13,958 nt of DNA from Acidimicrobiia bacterium (lineage in GTDB: Bacteria > Actinomycetota > Acidimicrobiia > Spongiisociales > UBA5794). Every line of letters begins with the position of its first letter. Position 1 is the stretch's first letter. Of this stretch, positions 1-6,877 are shown in pieces. The notes under the pieces are model-generated. The model was not told the origin of the DNA. It was given only the letters and a program-made list of their open reading frames with translations, and did no database searches. The DNA lies in the NCBI GenBank assembly GCA_030599515.1, contig JAUVNV010000034.1, forward strand, positions 1 to 13,958, read 5' to 3'. The position numbers and the translations under genes are program-made.

Positions 1-586
1 CTCGTAAGCGATGACCATCCTCCCTGGCCTCCGGTCCGGTGATCCACCGTGACGTGTGGTCCGCTGCCGCGGCCTGGCCGTCAAGTGTCAGAGCGGTCTT
101 CAGAGTGACGAACGGCAGTCCGGTGGATCGATGGTGGTAGTACGCCGGATCGTTGGCTCGGACTGCAGCCTCCTCGATACCCGTGGCGACTTCGATGCCG
201 GCGTTCTCGAGCATCGCTATCCCCTCGCCCGCGACGCGGGTATCGGGGTCAAGCGTTCCGACGATCACGCGCGAAACGCCGGCTTCGATGAGCGCCGTGG
301 CGCAGGGGGGCGTCTTCCCGTGGTGTGCGCACGGCTCGAGGGTAACGACGACGGTTGAACCCCTGGCAGCGGGCCCGGCATCGGCGAGAGCCGCCGCCTC
401 TGCGTGGACGGACCCCGCTCGGATGTGGGCGCGCTCGGCCACGACCTCCCCTTCCGGGGTAAGCACGATGGCACCGACTCGCGGATTCGGATGCGGCATC
501 GTGCCTTCGGTGAGCCCGATGGCACGGCGCATCAACTCGTCCGCGCGGTGCGCAGGGAACGAATTGTTCTCAACGCGGCGCGTCAC
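1..586 (-). CDS. ribD: Bifunctional riboflavin biosynthesis protein RibD (deaminase/reductase), 3'-truncated by the window edge
   Basis: RibD deaminates and then reduces the pyrimidine intermediate of riboflavin synthesis in the cytosol. Reading down from a GTG at 586-584 gives 195 open codons with no stop before base 1, so the gene continues outside the window. The N-terminal deaminase domain (about residues 10-150) has the zinc-site signature: HAE followed by EPCAHHGKTPPC. After it, PFVTLKTALTLDGQ and SRWITGPEAR mark the start of the reductase domain. I chose the GTG because AAGGAGG (591-597) sits 4 nt upstream; the GTG 2 nt earlier runs straight into TGA. An FMN riboswitch lies directly upstream and its closing helix includes that Shine-Dalgarno, so control is probably translational. 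The preceding operon gene rpe acts on ribulose 5-phosphate, another riboflavin precursor. Identity is secure; the C-terminal half is not visible. Confidence 0.95.
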   Translation of the reverse strand, partial: MTRRVENNSFPAHRADELMRRAIGLTEGTMPHPNPRVGAIVLTPEGEVVAERAHIRAGSVHAEAAALADAGPAARGSTVVVTLEPCAHHGKTPPCATALIEAGVSRVIVGTLDPDTRVAGEGIAMLENAGIEVATGIEEAAVRANDPAYYHHRSTGLPFVTLKTALTLDGQAAAADHTSRWITGPEAREDGHRLR

Positions 587-590
587 ACGC

Positions 591-706
591 CCTCCTTCTC
601 CCATCCGGACTGTCACCGTCGGTCCCGGATTTCCACCGGGTCAACCCTTGAACGGGTTCGCGGACTTTCACCGCCGGTCGGGGATTTCACCCTGCCCTGA
701 AGGGGG
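591..706 (-). promoter_or_regulatory. FMN riboswitch (RFN element) upstream of ribD
   Basis: On the minus strand the conserved RFN blocks appear in order: AGGGCAGGGTGAAATCCCC, GACCGGCGGTGAAAGTCCG, a variable AACCC-loop-GGGTT hairpin, GTGGAAATCCGGG and ACCGACGGTGACAGTCC followed by GGATGGGAGAAGG. These match the known FMN aptamer almost base for base. P1 can form between CCCCCTTC (706-699) and GAAGGAGG (598-591), with one A-C mismatch; the second strand is the ribD Shine-Dalgarno. No terminator fits in the 4 nt between the aptamer and the start codon, so FMN binding should block translation initiation directly. The class is certain; the mechanism is inferred. Confidence 0.97.
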
Positions 707-714
707 CAACTACA

Positions 715-720
715 AGGGTA
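715..720 (-). promoter_or_regulatory. Possible -10 element for the riboswitch-ribD transcript
   Basis: TACCCT (minus strand) fits the actinobacterial TANNNT pattern and would place transcription start at about 708-709, just before the first base of riboswitch P1 at 706. No convincing -35 hexamer is present at 17-18 nt. The position is attractive but the motif is short, so ribD may instead be read through from upstream. Confidence 0.25.
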
Positions 721-742
721 GTAGCGATTGAGGCATGCGAAG

Positions 743-752
743 TACGGAGTAC
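743..752 (+). repeat. TACGGAGTAC motif, copy in the ribD upstream spacer
   Basis: The ten bases TACGGAGTAC recur at 13843-13852, the other sizeable intergenic region of the window. Here they lie in AGTAC-GGA-GTACT, a 5-bp inverted repeat with a 3-nt centre. It may be a short dispersed intergenic element of this genome. Confidence 0.35.
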
Positions 753-761
753 TGAATATTC

Positions 762-780
762 CTCGATGCGCAGCATCGAG
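762..780 (-). terminator. Stem-loop just after the response-regulator stop codon, possible weak terminator
   Basis: CTCGATGC-TGC-GCATCGAG forms a perfect 8-bp stem with a 3-nt loop, starting 2 nt after the TGA at 784-782. It is followed by the A/T-rich palindrome GAATATTC and not by a run of T, so it is not a canonical intrinsic terminator. It could attenuate read-through, stabilise the 3' end of the upstream mRNA, or separate the operon from the ribD unit. Confidence 0.4.
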
Positions 781-781
781 G

Positions 782-1708
782 TCACTGCCTGCGGTCCACC
801 GAGTAGGTCGATCCCGGTTGGCGCTTCGCAAATTCCTTCATCTCCGAGGCGATCGCCGAAGCTTCCCATTCGGAGGCGATGGCGCGATCCTGGTTTGTCA
901 CGACACCCATCGAGAACGACACGATCGGGAAGGCGTGGCGTTCGCCCCGCCGGTCGGTGACTTCGATATAGCCCTGAACGGCGTCGGCCGTGTCGTAGAA
1001 GTCGAGGACGCCGTCGTCGAAGTTCTGGATTACCGTGGTACAGAAGACGTCGACGAGACCGGGGTCGATCAGAGCGATGTAATCATCCCCGCCAACGTGG
1101 CCGACGAACGCGTCGGGATCACCACACGACGCGGCTGCATCCACCATGATCTTGGCGGTGAACTTGATGACCGTATCACCCCGCATGAACCCGTAGTGGT
1201 CGTTGAAAGCCTTGAAGTTGTCGAGATCGCCGTACACGACTGCGATCGGGGTCCGTTCACTGATCCGCCGTTCGAGTTCGGCCGCGATGCGGAAGTTCCC
1301 CGGCAATCCCGTCAGCGGTGAGACGTCTCGCATCTGCTGTGCACGACGGATGACGGTTCGCACACGAGCTACGAGTTCTTCCACGGCGAAGGGCTTCGTG
1401 ATGTAGTCGTCCGCTCCCAGGTCCAGGCCCTTCACGCGATCCTGAGCGAGCGCCCGCGCGGTGAGCATGACGACGGGTACGCTGGCCGTCGGTGGATCGT
1501 TGCGAAGGTGCCGCAATGTGGTGAGTCCGTCCATTCCGGGCATCATCACGTCGAGCAGCACGAGGGCCGGAGGGTTGTCCGACGCCAGCTGAATCGCGTC
1601 GACTCCGTTCGAGGCGGTCTCGGTTTCGAAACCCTCGAGTTCGAGGTTCATCTTCACGTATTGGAGGATGTCCGGGTCGTCATCGACGACGAGGATCCGA
1701 TCTCCCAT
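782..1708 (-). CDS. Response regulator with REC and GGDEF-like (GGDDY) domains
   Basis: A 308-aa two-domain signalling protein with no membrane segments. Residues about 3-121 are a receiver domain with the acidic pocket D9-D11, phosphoacceptor D53 (LLDVMMPGMDG), T83 and K105 (TKPF). Residues about 129-290 resemble a GGDEF domain: LTGLPGN at 132-138, GDLDNFKAFNDHYG at 160-173, and GGDDY at 206-210 where active diguanylate cyclases usually have GG(D/E)EF. I see no RxxD inhibitory site. It ends with GSTYSVDRR, which, like GHVGGDDY, is typical of a conserved GGDEF subfamily I recall. It may therefore be a phosphorylation-controlled c-di-GMP enzyme of reduced activity or a nucleotide-binding regulator. 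No histidine kinase is nearby. The ATG is 7 nt after the rpe stop, with a weak AGAGGG upstream. An insert inside a housekeeping operon, its role here is unknown. Confidence 0.85.
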   Translation of the reverse strand: MGDRILVVDDDPDILQYVKMNLELEGFETETASNGVDAIQLASDNPPALVLLDVMMPGMDGLTTLRHLRNDPPTASVPVVMLTARALAQDRVKGLDLGADDYITKPFAVEELVARVRTVIRRAQQMRDVSPLTGLPGNFRIAAELERRISERTPIAVVYGDLDNFKAFNDHYGFMRGDTVIKFTAKIMVDAAASCGDPDAFVGHVGGDDYIALIDPGLVDVFCTTVIQNFDDGVLDFYDTADAVQGYIEVTDRRGERHAFPIVSFSMGVVTNQDRAIASEWEASAIASEMKEFAKRQPGSTYSVDRRQ

Positions 1709-1715
1709 GGTCCCT

Positions 1716-2378
1716 CTACTGGCCGATCGCGGTTCTCAATTCTCGAACGGCGAGCACCGGGTCGGGGGCTCGGAACACCGAGGTCCCGGCCACGAACACG
1801 TCGGCCCCGGCATCACGCGCGGGCCGGATCGTGCCCGGGTCGATCCCACCGTCGATCTCTATATCGGTCGACAGTCCGGCCGAGTCAACGAAATTCCTGA
1901 TCCGTTCCAGTTTCGGTAGAACAGCCTCGATGAATGCCTGCCCACCGAACCCGGGATGCACCGACATCACGACCACCATGTCGGCCAATTCGATGAAGGG
2001 TTCGATCGCTTCGAATGGTGTCGGGGGGTTGACGACGAGTCCGAACCCGAGACCTACGTCCCGGGCGATCGCGGCTACCTCTGTCGGATCCGGGAACACC
2101 TCGATGTGCACGGTTGCTATGTCCGCTCCCGCCTGCTTGAGCGGTTCCAGGTAGGAGTCGGGATTCAGTGTCATCAGGTGGCAGTCAAGCGGGAGGTGCG
2201 TCACCTTTCTCAACGAAGCGATCACCGGCATGCCGAGCGTCAGGTTGGGGACGAAATGACCGTCCATGACGTCGACGTGGAGCAGGTCGACATGTTCTTC
2301 TATACGCCGAATCTCATCGGCCAGGAAGGCGAAGTCTGCAGCCAGTATGGACGGAGCGATTCTGGGTGGTTTGATCAC
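1716..2378 (-). CDS. rpe: Ribulose-phosphate 3-epimerase
   Basis: Interconverts ribulose 5-phosphate and xylulose 5-phosphate in the pentose phosphate pathway. The 220-aa length is normal for this single TIM-barrel family. Visible hallmarks are APSILAADF at the N-terminus, metal ligands H34 and D36 (LLHVDVMDGHFVPN), H67 (CHLM), the SVHPGFGGQ phosphate-binding loop at 139-147, and D176 in IEIDGGI. The start is GTG, fixed by the conserved MIKPPRIAPSIL beginning. No Shine-Dalgarno precedes it, but TACAAT lies 8 nt upstream, which suggests a leaderless transcript from an internal promoter. It sits between rsmB (55-nt gap) and the response regulator (7-nt gap). It supplies the ribulose 5-phosphate branch that also feeds riboflavin synthesis, consistent with ribD downstream. 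Confidence 0.97.
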   Translation of the reverse strand: MIKPPRIAPSILAADFAFLADEIRRIEEHVDLLHVDVMDGHFVPNLTLGMPVIASLRKVTHLPLDCHLMTLNPDSYLEPLKQAGADIATVHIEVFPDPTEVAAIARDVGLGFGLVVNPPTPFEAIEPFIELADMVVVMSVHPGFGGQAFIEAVLPKLERIRNFVDSAGLSTDIEIDGGIDPGTIRPARDAGADVFVAGTSVFRAPDPVLAVRELRTAIGQ

Positions 2379-2386
2379 GGGAATCG

Positions 2387-2392
2387 ATTGTA
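2387..2392 (-). promoter_or_regulatory. Candidate -10 of a leaderless rpe promoter
   Basis: TACAAT (minus strand) ends 8 nt before the rpe GTG, the spacing expected when transcription begins at or within 2 nt of the start codon. The gene has no Shine-Dalgarno. No TTGACA-like -35 is visible; a GC-rich dyad (2400-2423) occupies that position instead. Confidence 0.45.
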
Positions 2393-2399
2393 TCCGCTT

Positions 2400-2423
2400 G
2401 GCGGCCTCGCGAGGCGGACCGCC
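2400..2423 (-). other. GC-rich dyad between rsmB and rpe
   Basis: On the minus strand GGCGG (2423-2419) and CCGCC (2404-2400) are complementary and enclose the palindrome CCTCGCGAGG (2414-2405). It begins 10 nt after the rsmB stop and reaches to 7 nt before the TACAAT of rpe. With no T-tract it is not a standard terminator; it could be an mRNA 3'-end hairpin or an operator at the rpe promoter. Confidence 0.35.
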
Positions 2424-2433
2424 CGAGGAGTGG

Positions 2434-3657
2434 TCATCGGTCGATCACGGCAATGAACATCCCGTCCGAGCCGGTGACGTGCGGAGCGAGAAGCACGCCT
2501 CCAGCCATCTCGGCTCCGGGCAGACTCTCCGGCGCATGGGAGCCGGTACCTGCGACCACGTCGACCGTCTCTTCCGGCGTTACGGTGCAGACGGAGTAGA
2601 CCAGCCGACCCCCGGGGCGCAGGAGGGTGGTCGCTGCTTCGAGCATGCGGCGCTGATCGCGGCCCAACTCGGCGGCGCTGTCGGGGTGCAGCCGATGGCG
2701 AATCTCGGGGCGACGGCGGAGCGTTCCTAGACCCGTGCAGGGTGCATCGAGAAGGATCCGGTCGAAGCTGTGGGGTTGGAACGGCGGCGCCGTCGCGTCC
2801 CCTATCAGCCAGCGCACATCCGCGCCCTGACCGACGAGCCTTCGCCGGGCGGTCGCTACTCGGCCCGCGTGTCGGTCCATCGCGACGACCAGACCCTCTC
2901 CACCGATCAGATCCCAGAGATGGAGGGTCTTGCCGCCCGGCGCTGCTGCGAGGTCGAGGACCCGATCTCCCGGCTGGGGATCGAGTGCAGCGGCGACGGC
3001 CGTCGATGAGGGATCGGACACCACGAGATCACTGGACGCGATAGATGCATGGTGGAGAATGACGTCGTCGATCAGGTACGCATCGTCGATCCCAACGATC
3101 GGTGCGCCCGGCGCCTCTCCGCGTCGTCTGCGCACACCAACCCGGGTTGGCTGGTTGGATGTCTCGAGGAACGAGTTGGCGGTCTCCGCGCCGTACGTTC
3201 GGACAAGGTCATCGTGAAGCCAGAGGGGAACGCCCAGCCGAAGCGCCTCCCCTTCCGGACCGCTCGGAAGCGGCGGCTCCCCTTCCCGGACGATGTTCCG
3301 GAGCACGCCGTTCACGAAGCCCGACGCACGGGGGCTGCCACCGACGCGCACGGCCTCGACGGCGCTGTCAACCGCGGCGTACGCGTCCGCATCGGTGAAC
3401 AGGATCTCAGCGACGCCGACTCTCAAAACGGCTCTGACATCATCGTCAATCGAACGCGAGACCTTTGCGTCGATCGTTCGATCGATGCGATCCAGGTATC
3501 GGATCGTGGTGTACAGGAGGCGTTGGACGAACAGGGCGTCCCTCCGCTCCAGGTCTCGTGTCGCGGTCCGTACGACGATGTTCGAGTAGGCCCCGTCTTC
3601 GAGAACTCTCCGGAGGAGCTCAACCGCGACAACGCGGGATCCAACGCCCTGTTTCAT
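2434..3657 (-). CDS. rsmB: 16S rRNA (cytosine-967-C5)-methyltransferase RsmB
   Basis: Methylates a cytosine of 16S rRNA (C967 in E. coli numbering) with S-adenosylmethionine. The 407-aa protein has the full two-part architecture: an N-terminal NusB-like RNA-binding domain (about residues 5-130, with ALFVQRLLYTTIRYLDRID and FVNGVLRNIVRE), then the Rossmann methyltransferase. The SAM motif is LDLAAAPGGKTLHLW, motif IV is DAPCTGLGTLRRRPEI, and the catalytic cysteine motif is YSVCTVTPEE; it ends with SDGMFIAVIDR. The usual DQxSQ stretch before the SAM motif reads SDPSSTAVAAAL, a mild divergence. Its ATG overlaps the fmt stop as ATGA, so translation is coupled to fmt, a pairing seen in many bacteria. 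The last gene before a 55-nt gap that may hold a fresh promoter. Confidence 0.95.
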   Translation of the reverse strand: MKQGVGSRVVAVELLRRVLEDGAYSNIVVRTATRDLERRDALFVQRLLYTTIRYLDRIDRTIDAKVSRSIDDDVRAVLRVGVAEILFTDADAYAAVDSAVEAVRVGGSPRASGFVNGVLRNIVREGEPPLPSGPEGEALRLGVPLWLHDDLVRTYGAETANSFLETSNQPTRVGVRRRRGEAPGAPIVGIDDAYLIDDVILHHASIASSDLVVSDPSSTAVAAALDPQPGDRVLDLAAAPGGKTLHLWDLIGGEGLVVAMDRHAGRVATARRRLVGQGADVRWLIGDATAPPFQPHSFDRILLDAPCTGLGTLRRRPEIRHRLHPDSAAELGRDQRRMLEAATTLLRPGGRLVYSVCTVTPEETVDVVAGTGSHAPESLPGAEMAGGVLLAPHVTGSDGMFIAVIDR

Positions 3658-4574
3658 TCGGTCCGTGGGTCGATGCGCCCGCCGACCCCGCGTCGCCCAT
3701 TGAGCCAGGCGGTCCCGGTCATCATCGCCTTGCCGGCGGGTTGGATCAGCTCGAGAGCAAGACTTCCCCCGTCAAGGCCGAGCACGGCGGTGCCGTTGAA
3801 CGGTGCGATGGCTCCCGGGGTTACGGCCTCGTCTGAATGCGACGCCCGGTGAACGCGGCACCCGTTTCCTTCGATCGAGAACCATGCCCCCGGTCGGGGG
3901 TTGAAGGCCCGGATCGCTCGCTCCGCATACGCCGCGCTCCACGAGGGATCGATTCGTCCTTCAGATCGATCGAGTCGTTTGGCGATGGTGACACCGGTCC
4001 GCAGCTGCGGCGCCGAGTCGAGTCGGCCGGCGAGCAGTTCCGAGATAGCGTCATCGATCAGGATGCCTCCGAGATACGCGAGCCGACCGGTTAGAGAACC
4101 CCCGGTCTCGTCGGGAGCGATCGGCGTCTCGACTGCCGCGATCACCGGGCCGGTGTCGAGCCCTTCGTCGAGTTGCATCAGCGTCACTCCCGTCGAATCG
4201 TCACCTTCGAGGATCGCTCGCTCGACCGGCGCTGCTCCGCGCCACCGCGGCAGGAGCGAGAAGTGCACGTTCACGAAGCCCGCCGGTGCCGACGCAAGAG
4301 CGGTGGGCGTGAGGATGCGGCCGTACGCAACGACGATGCCGACATCGATCGGTGCGTCCTCCAGGATGCGTTCGAGTTCGTCACGGCTCCCGGGTTGGAC
4401 GACGGGCAATCCCCACTCCGTCGCTGCGACCTTGATGGGCGGTGGGGTCGGCTTTCCCGAACGACCTTTGATGCTGTCCGGTCGTGTCACGACCACTTCG
4501 ACATCGGCGACGTCGATGAGTGCTGCGAGGCTCGGAACAGCCGCCGCAGGTGTACCAAGGAAAGCTGCTCGCAT
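3654..4574 (-). CDS. fmt: Methionyl-tRNA formyltransferase
   Basis: Formylates initiator Met-tRNA using 10-formyl-tetrahydrofolate at the start of bacterial translation. The 306-aa length is standard. The N-terminal hydrolase-fold domain (residues 1 to about 190) shows FLGTPAAAVPSL and the catalytic segment VNVHFSLLPRWRGAAP with N102 and H104, then DEGLDTG with D140; these correspond to the Asn/His/Asp triad. The KGRSGKPTPPPIK stretch at 36-48 is the usual tRNA-contacting loop region. The C-terminal domain begins around 200 (AIRAFNPRPGAWF). The ATG shares one base with the def stop (TGATG) and has GGGAGGA 5 nt upstream. Downstream it overlaps rsmB by ATGA. Adjacency to def makes functional sense, since deformylase removes the group that Fmt adds. 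Confidence 0.97.
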   Translation of the reverse strand: MRAAFLGTPAAAVPSLAALIDVADVEVVVTRPDSIKGRSGKPTPPPIKVAATEWGLPVVQPGSRDELERILEDAPIDVGIVVAYGRILTPTALASAPAGFVNVHFSLLPRWRGAAPVERAILEGDDSTGVTLMQLDEGLDTGPVIAAVETPIAPDETGGSLTGRLAYLGGILIDDAISELLAGRLDSAPQLRTGVTIAKRLDRSEGRIDPSWSAAYAERAIRAFNPRPGAWFSIEGNGCRVHRASHSDEAVTPGAIAPFNGTAVLGLDGGSLALELIQPAGKAMMTGTAWLNGRRGVGGRIDPRTE

Positions 4575-5071
4575 CAGGGTCCTCCCATCGGCGTGACGTT
4601 GCGGAGATCGCTGAGTGCCTCCTTGCGGAGACGCCTCGGAAGTCGATCGAGGAGAAGCATGCCGTGCAGATGATCGATCTCATGCTGGAGCAGGCGACCC
4701 AACAGTTCATCCCCTGCGTACTCGATCGGATTCCCGTCGACGTCGAGTCCGCGAGCTCGAGCGAACGCCGGACGATTGAACTCCCACCACCGCCCCGGAA
4801 CTGACAGACAACCTTCCTCGAACTTCCACTTTCCCGACGTTTCGACGATCTCGGGGTTCACCATCACGAACGGACCATCGCCGACATCGGCAACGAAGAG
4901 TTGCTTCGAGATGCCGATCTGTGGCCCGGCCAGACCGACACCCGGGGCCTCATACATGGTCTCGAGCATGTCGTCCACCAGCCGCGCCAGATCGGGCCCG
5001 AACTCCACGACGGGCGTCGTCGGGAGTCGCAGAACCGGGTCGGGAAAGACACGGATGGGGTAGATCGGCAT
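4574..5071 (-). CDS. def: Peptide deformylase
   Basis: Removes the N-formyl group from nascent proteins. The 165-aa sequence carries all three family motifs: GVGLAGPQIG (44-53, Q51), EGCLSVP (86-92, metal ligand C88) and HEIDH (130-134, metal ligands H130 and H134, catalytic E131). Motif 1 has GLAGPQ where many homologues have GLAAPQ. The basic C-terminal segment RLPRRLRKEAL is typical. The ATG gives the normal MPIYPIRVFPDPVLR beginning. A 48-nt gap separates it from priA and no Shine-Dalgarno is visible, but TAGCCT ends 8 nt before the ATG, so a leaderless promoter is plausible. The stop overlaps the fmt start by one base. Confidence 0.97.
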   Translation of the reverse strand: MPIYPIRVFPDPVLRLPTTPVVEFGPDLARLVDDMLETMYEAPGVGLAGPQIGISKQLFVADVGDGPFVMVNPEIVETSGKWKFEEGCLSVPGRWWEFNRPAFARARGLDVDGNPIEYAGDELLGRLLQHEIDHLHGMLLLDRLPRRLRKEALSDLRNVTPMGGP

Positions 5072-5079
5072 GAGGGCGC

Positions 5080-5085
5080 AGGCTA
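5080..5085 (-). promoter_or_regulatory. Candidate -10 of a leaderless def promoter
   Basis: TAGCCT (minus strand, TANNNT type) ends exactly 8 nt before the def ATG, the same arrangement as at rpe. There is no Shine-Dalgarno in the 48-nt gap after priA. No good -35 is visible. Confidence 0.35.
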
Positions 5086-5119
5086 CCGGTTCGTCCGGGC
5101 AGAGACCAGATGAACGTCG

Positions 5120-6877
5120 TCATAGTTCGACAGGATCCGCATCCACGCGTACCCGAGCGCCGCCGTCTCGGAGATGCTGCACCGCTGATCGAAGCCTGAG
5201 GCGTACCGCGGACAGGTCGCGGCCTTGGATGAGCCATCGATCCCGATCTCCTTCCTTCGCCGGACCCAGCAGGGAGACTTCGCCGACGGCTTCGGCGAGA
5301 ATTGGACCCGCGTCGGTTGCATCCGTCTCGAGGGCGATGAGGTCGCCGACGGGCGGGAATCCACTCGTTTCCCGCCTTCGCAGTGTCTCGTCCATGAAGT
5401 CCATCGGGTTGCCACTCCGGAGCGCATCGAGCACGCGGTGGTCCGGCAGCGACGTCTGCACCAGGGCGCGACGACCGCGGCTCGGCCGTGCGGCCAGTGC
5501 GGCGCGTGCCAGGAGACGCAGTGCGTCCTCGTCGGCTCGATAGTTCGGTGCAAGGATCCCGGCGTCCGGGTCGATCACGACGACGAGGTCTACGGGAGTC
5601 AGACCCACGAGATCCCGCGCGGTTCCCACAACGATTCGACGACCCGAATCAGGCGCACCCACGTCGTTGCCGAAGATCCGCCCGAGATCGTCGCCGATGC
5701 GAGACACTCCGCCGCCGAGGGCTTCGAAGCGCCCTCCGCCACAAGCGAGGCACTTCGGGAACGACCGGCCGCAACGGGCACACGTTCCGGCCCGCTCGAG
5801 CATGGCATCACAGTCCGGGCACTTCCGTAGCTCTCGGCATCGGGAACACCGAAAGCTGCCGCCCCTCCAGGGCACGAGCACGAACACCCGTGCCGTATCT
5901 CCGAGCGCGGTGATCGCATTGCGGGCAGGGTCCCCCACCGACCCGAACGCTCGTGCCTCCTCAGATCGATCGACGACTTCGACGAGTGGCCACACTCGAC
6001 CCGCCGATTCGATCACTTCCACGCCGCCGGAGAGCGCCTCCGACGTTGGGACGGGCCCCGTCAGGAGCAACGAGAAGCGCTCGATGGTCGAACGCCGCCT
6101 GAATACGTCCCGCACGTTGAACGTCGGTGTCTGAGGCGACTTGTAGGCCCGCCGCCCCTCGTCGAGGACGACGGCGAGTCCGACACCGTCCACACCCCAG
6201 AACGCAACCTCCCGGGTTCCGACAACGATCGACCCGGTGCCCGACGCCATCTGGCTCCATGCCGTCGTTCGAATCGCCGGGGACTCCTCGCTTGTCGCCA
6301 ACAGGACGCGATCGCCGAACACAATACGCAGGACGTCCGCAGCGGCGTGTGCCTCGACCACGGTCGGAGCGGTCACGATCACGTTCTTCCCAGCGCCGAC
6401 AACAGGAGCGATCGCGGATGTCGCTGACGGAAGCGGATCACCCGTGAGCAGGTAGGCCGGGCGGGTCCGGCCCCGACCGACCTGGCGTTGACCCCACCCG
6501 GTCAGTGCCCCGGCCGCGTCGCCGACGGCATCGTCGTGAACGCGGGGCTTCCTGCGGGGAAGATTCGGGGGCGCACACCTGGCAAGAACGGTCGAGAGAG
6601 GAGCAACGTAGTGCGTGGCGACCCAGCGCAATGACCGGAGCATGGTCGCATCGAAGACGCCACGGTTCCCCGACCTGGCGGTGATCGGCCTCAGTGACCG
6701 TTCGGGCGTGCCGTCCGCAACGTCGATCACGTATCCCCGGACCCTGCGACTTCCGAGTGGTACCCGGACGATGTCCCCAACGCTGATCCCCGGCAGCGCA
6801 TCGGGCACCTCGTACGCGAAACCGTCATCGACCGCGAAGGACGGGACGTCGGGGACGACCTGTGCGATTCGGGTCAG
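5120..6877 (-). CDS. priA: Primosomal protein N' (PriA), helicase-degenerate actinobacterial type; probable CTG start
   Basis: PriA recognises stalled forks and helps reload the replisome. The zinc-binding region is intact with eight cysteines in four CxxC pairs (344/347, 353/356, 366/369, 376/379 in the 585-aa numbering). The ATPase core is not: the Walker A region reads TGDPLPSATS (about 145-154) instead of GVTGSGKT, and DEEH reads DEGR (239-242). This fits the probable N' proteins known in actinobacteria, which are thought to lack helicase activity. The first conventional start is GTG at 6808 (562 aa), but the conserved PriA N-terminus (RIAQVVPDVPSFAVDDGFAY) is encoded in frame upstream of it. 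The only near-cognate start there is CTG at 6877-6875, with GAAGGA 8 nt ahead and a CTGA overlap with the coaBC stop. An in-frame TGA lies 18 nt upstream of that CTG. I therefore prefer CTG. Confidence 0.9.
   Translation of the reverse strand: MTRIAQVVPDVPSFAVDDGFAYEVPDALPGISVGDIVRVPLGSRRVRGYVIDVADGTPERSLRPITARSGNRGVFDATMLRSLRWVATHYVAPLSTVLARCAPPNLPRRKPRVHDDAVGDAAGALTGWGQRQVGRGRTRPAYLLTGDPLPSATSAIAPVVGAGKNVIVTAPTVVEAHAAADVLRIVFGDRVLLATSEESPAIRTTAWSQMASGTGSIVVGTREVAFWGVDGVGLAVVLDEGRRAYKSPQTPTFNVRDVFRRRSTIERFSLLLTGPVPTSEALSGGVEVIESAGRVWPLVEVVDRSEEARAFGSVGDPARNAITALGDTARVFVLVPWRGGSFRCSRCRELRKCPDCDAMLERAGTCARCGRSFPKCLACGGGRFEALGGGVSRIGDDLGRIFGNDVGAPDSGRRIVVGTARDLVGLTPVDLVVVIDPDAGILAPNYRADEDALRLLARAALAARPSRGRRALVQTSLPDHRVLDALRSGNPMDFMDETLRRRETSGFPPVGDLIALETDATDAGPILAEAVGEVSLLGPAKEGDRDRWLIQGRDLSAVRLRLRSAVQHLRDGGARVRVDADPVEL

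Noticed and set aside
707..712. TAGTTG as the ribD -10
   Set aside because: It would start transcription inside the riboswitch P1 strand and break the aptamer.
153..731. Plus-strand frame across ribD and the riboswitch
   Set aside because: The minus strand encodes the RibD zinc motifs and a complete RFN element, which cannot be coincidental.
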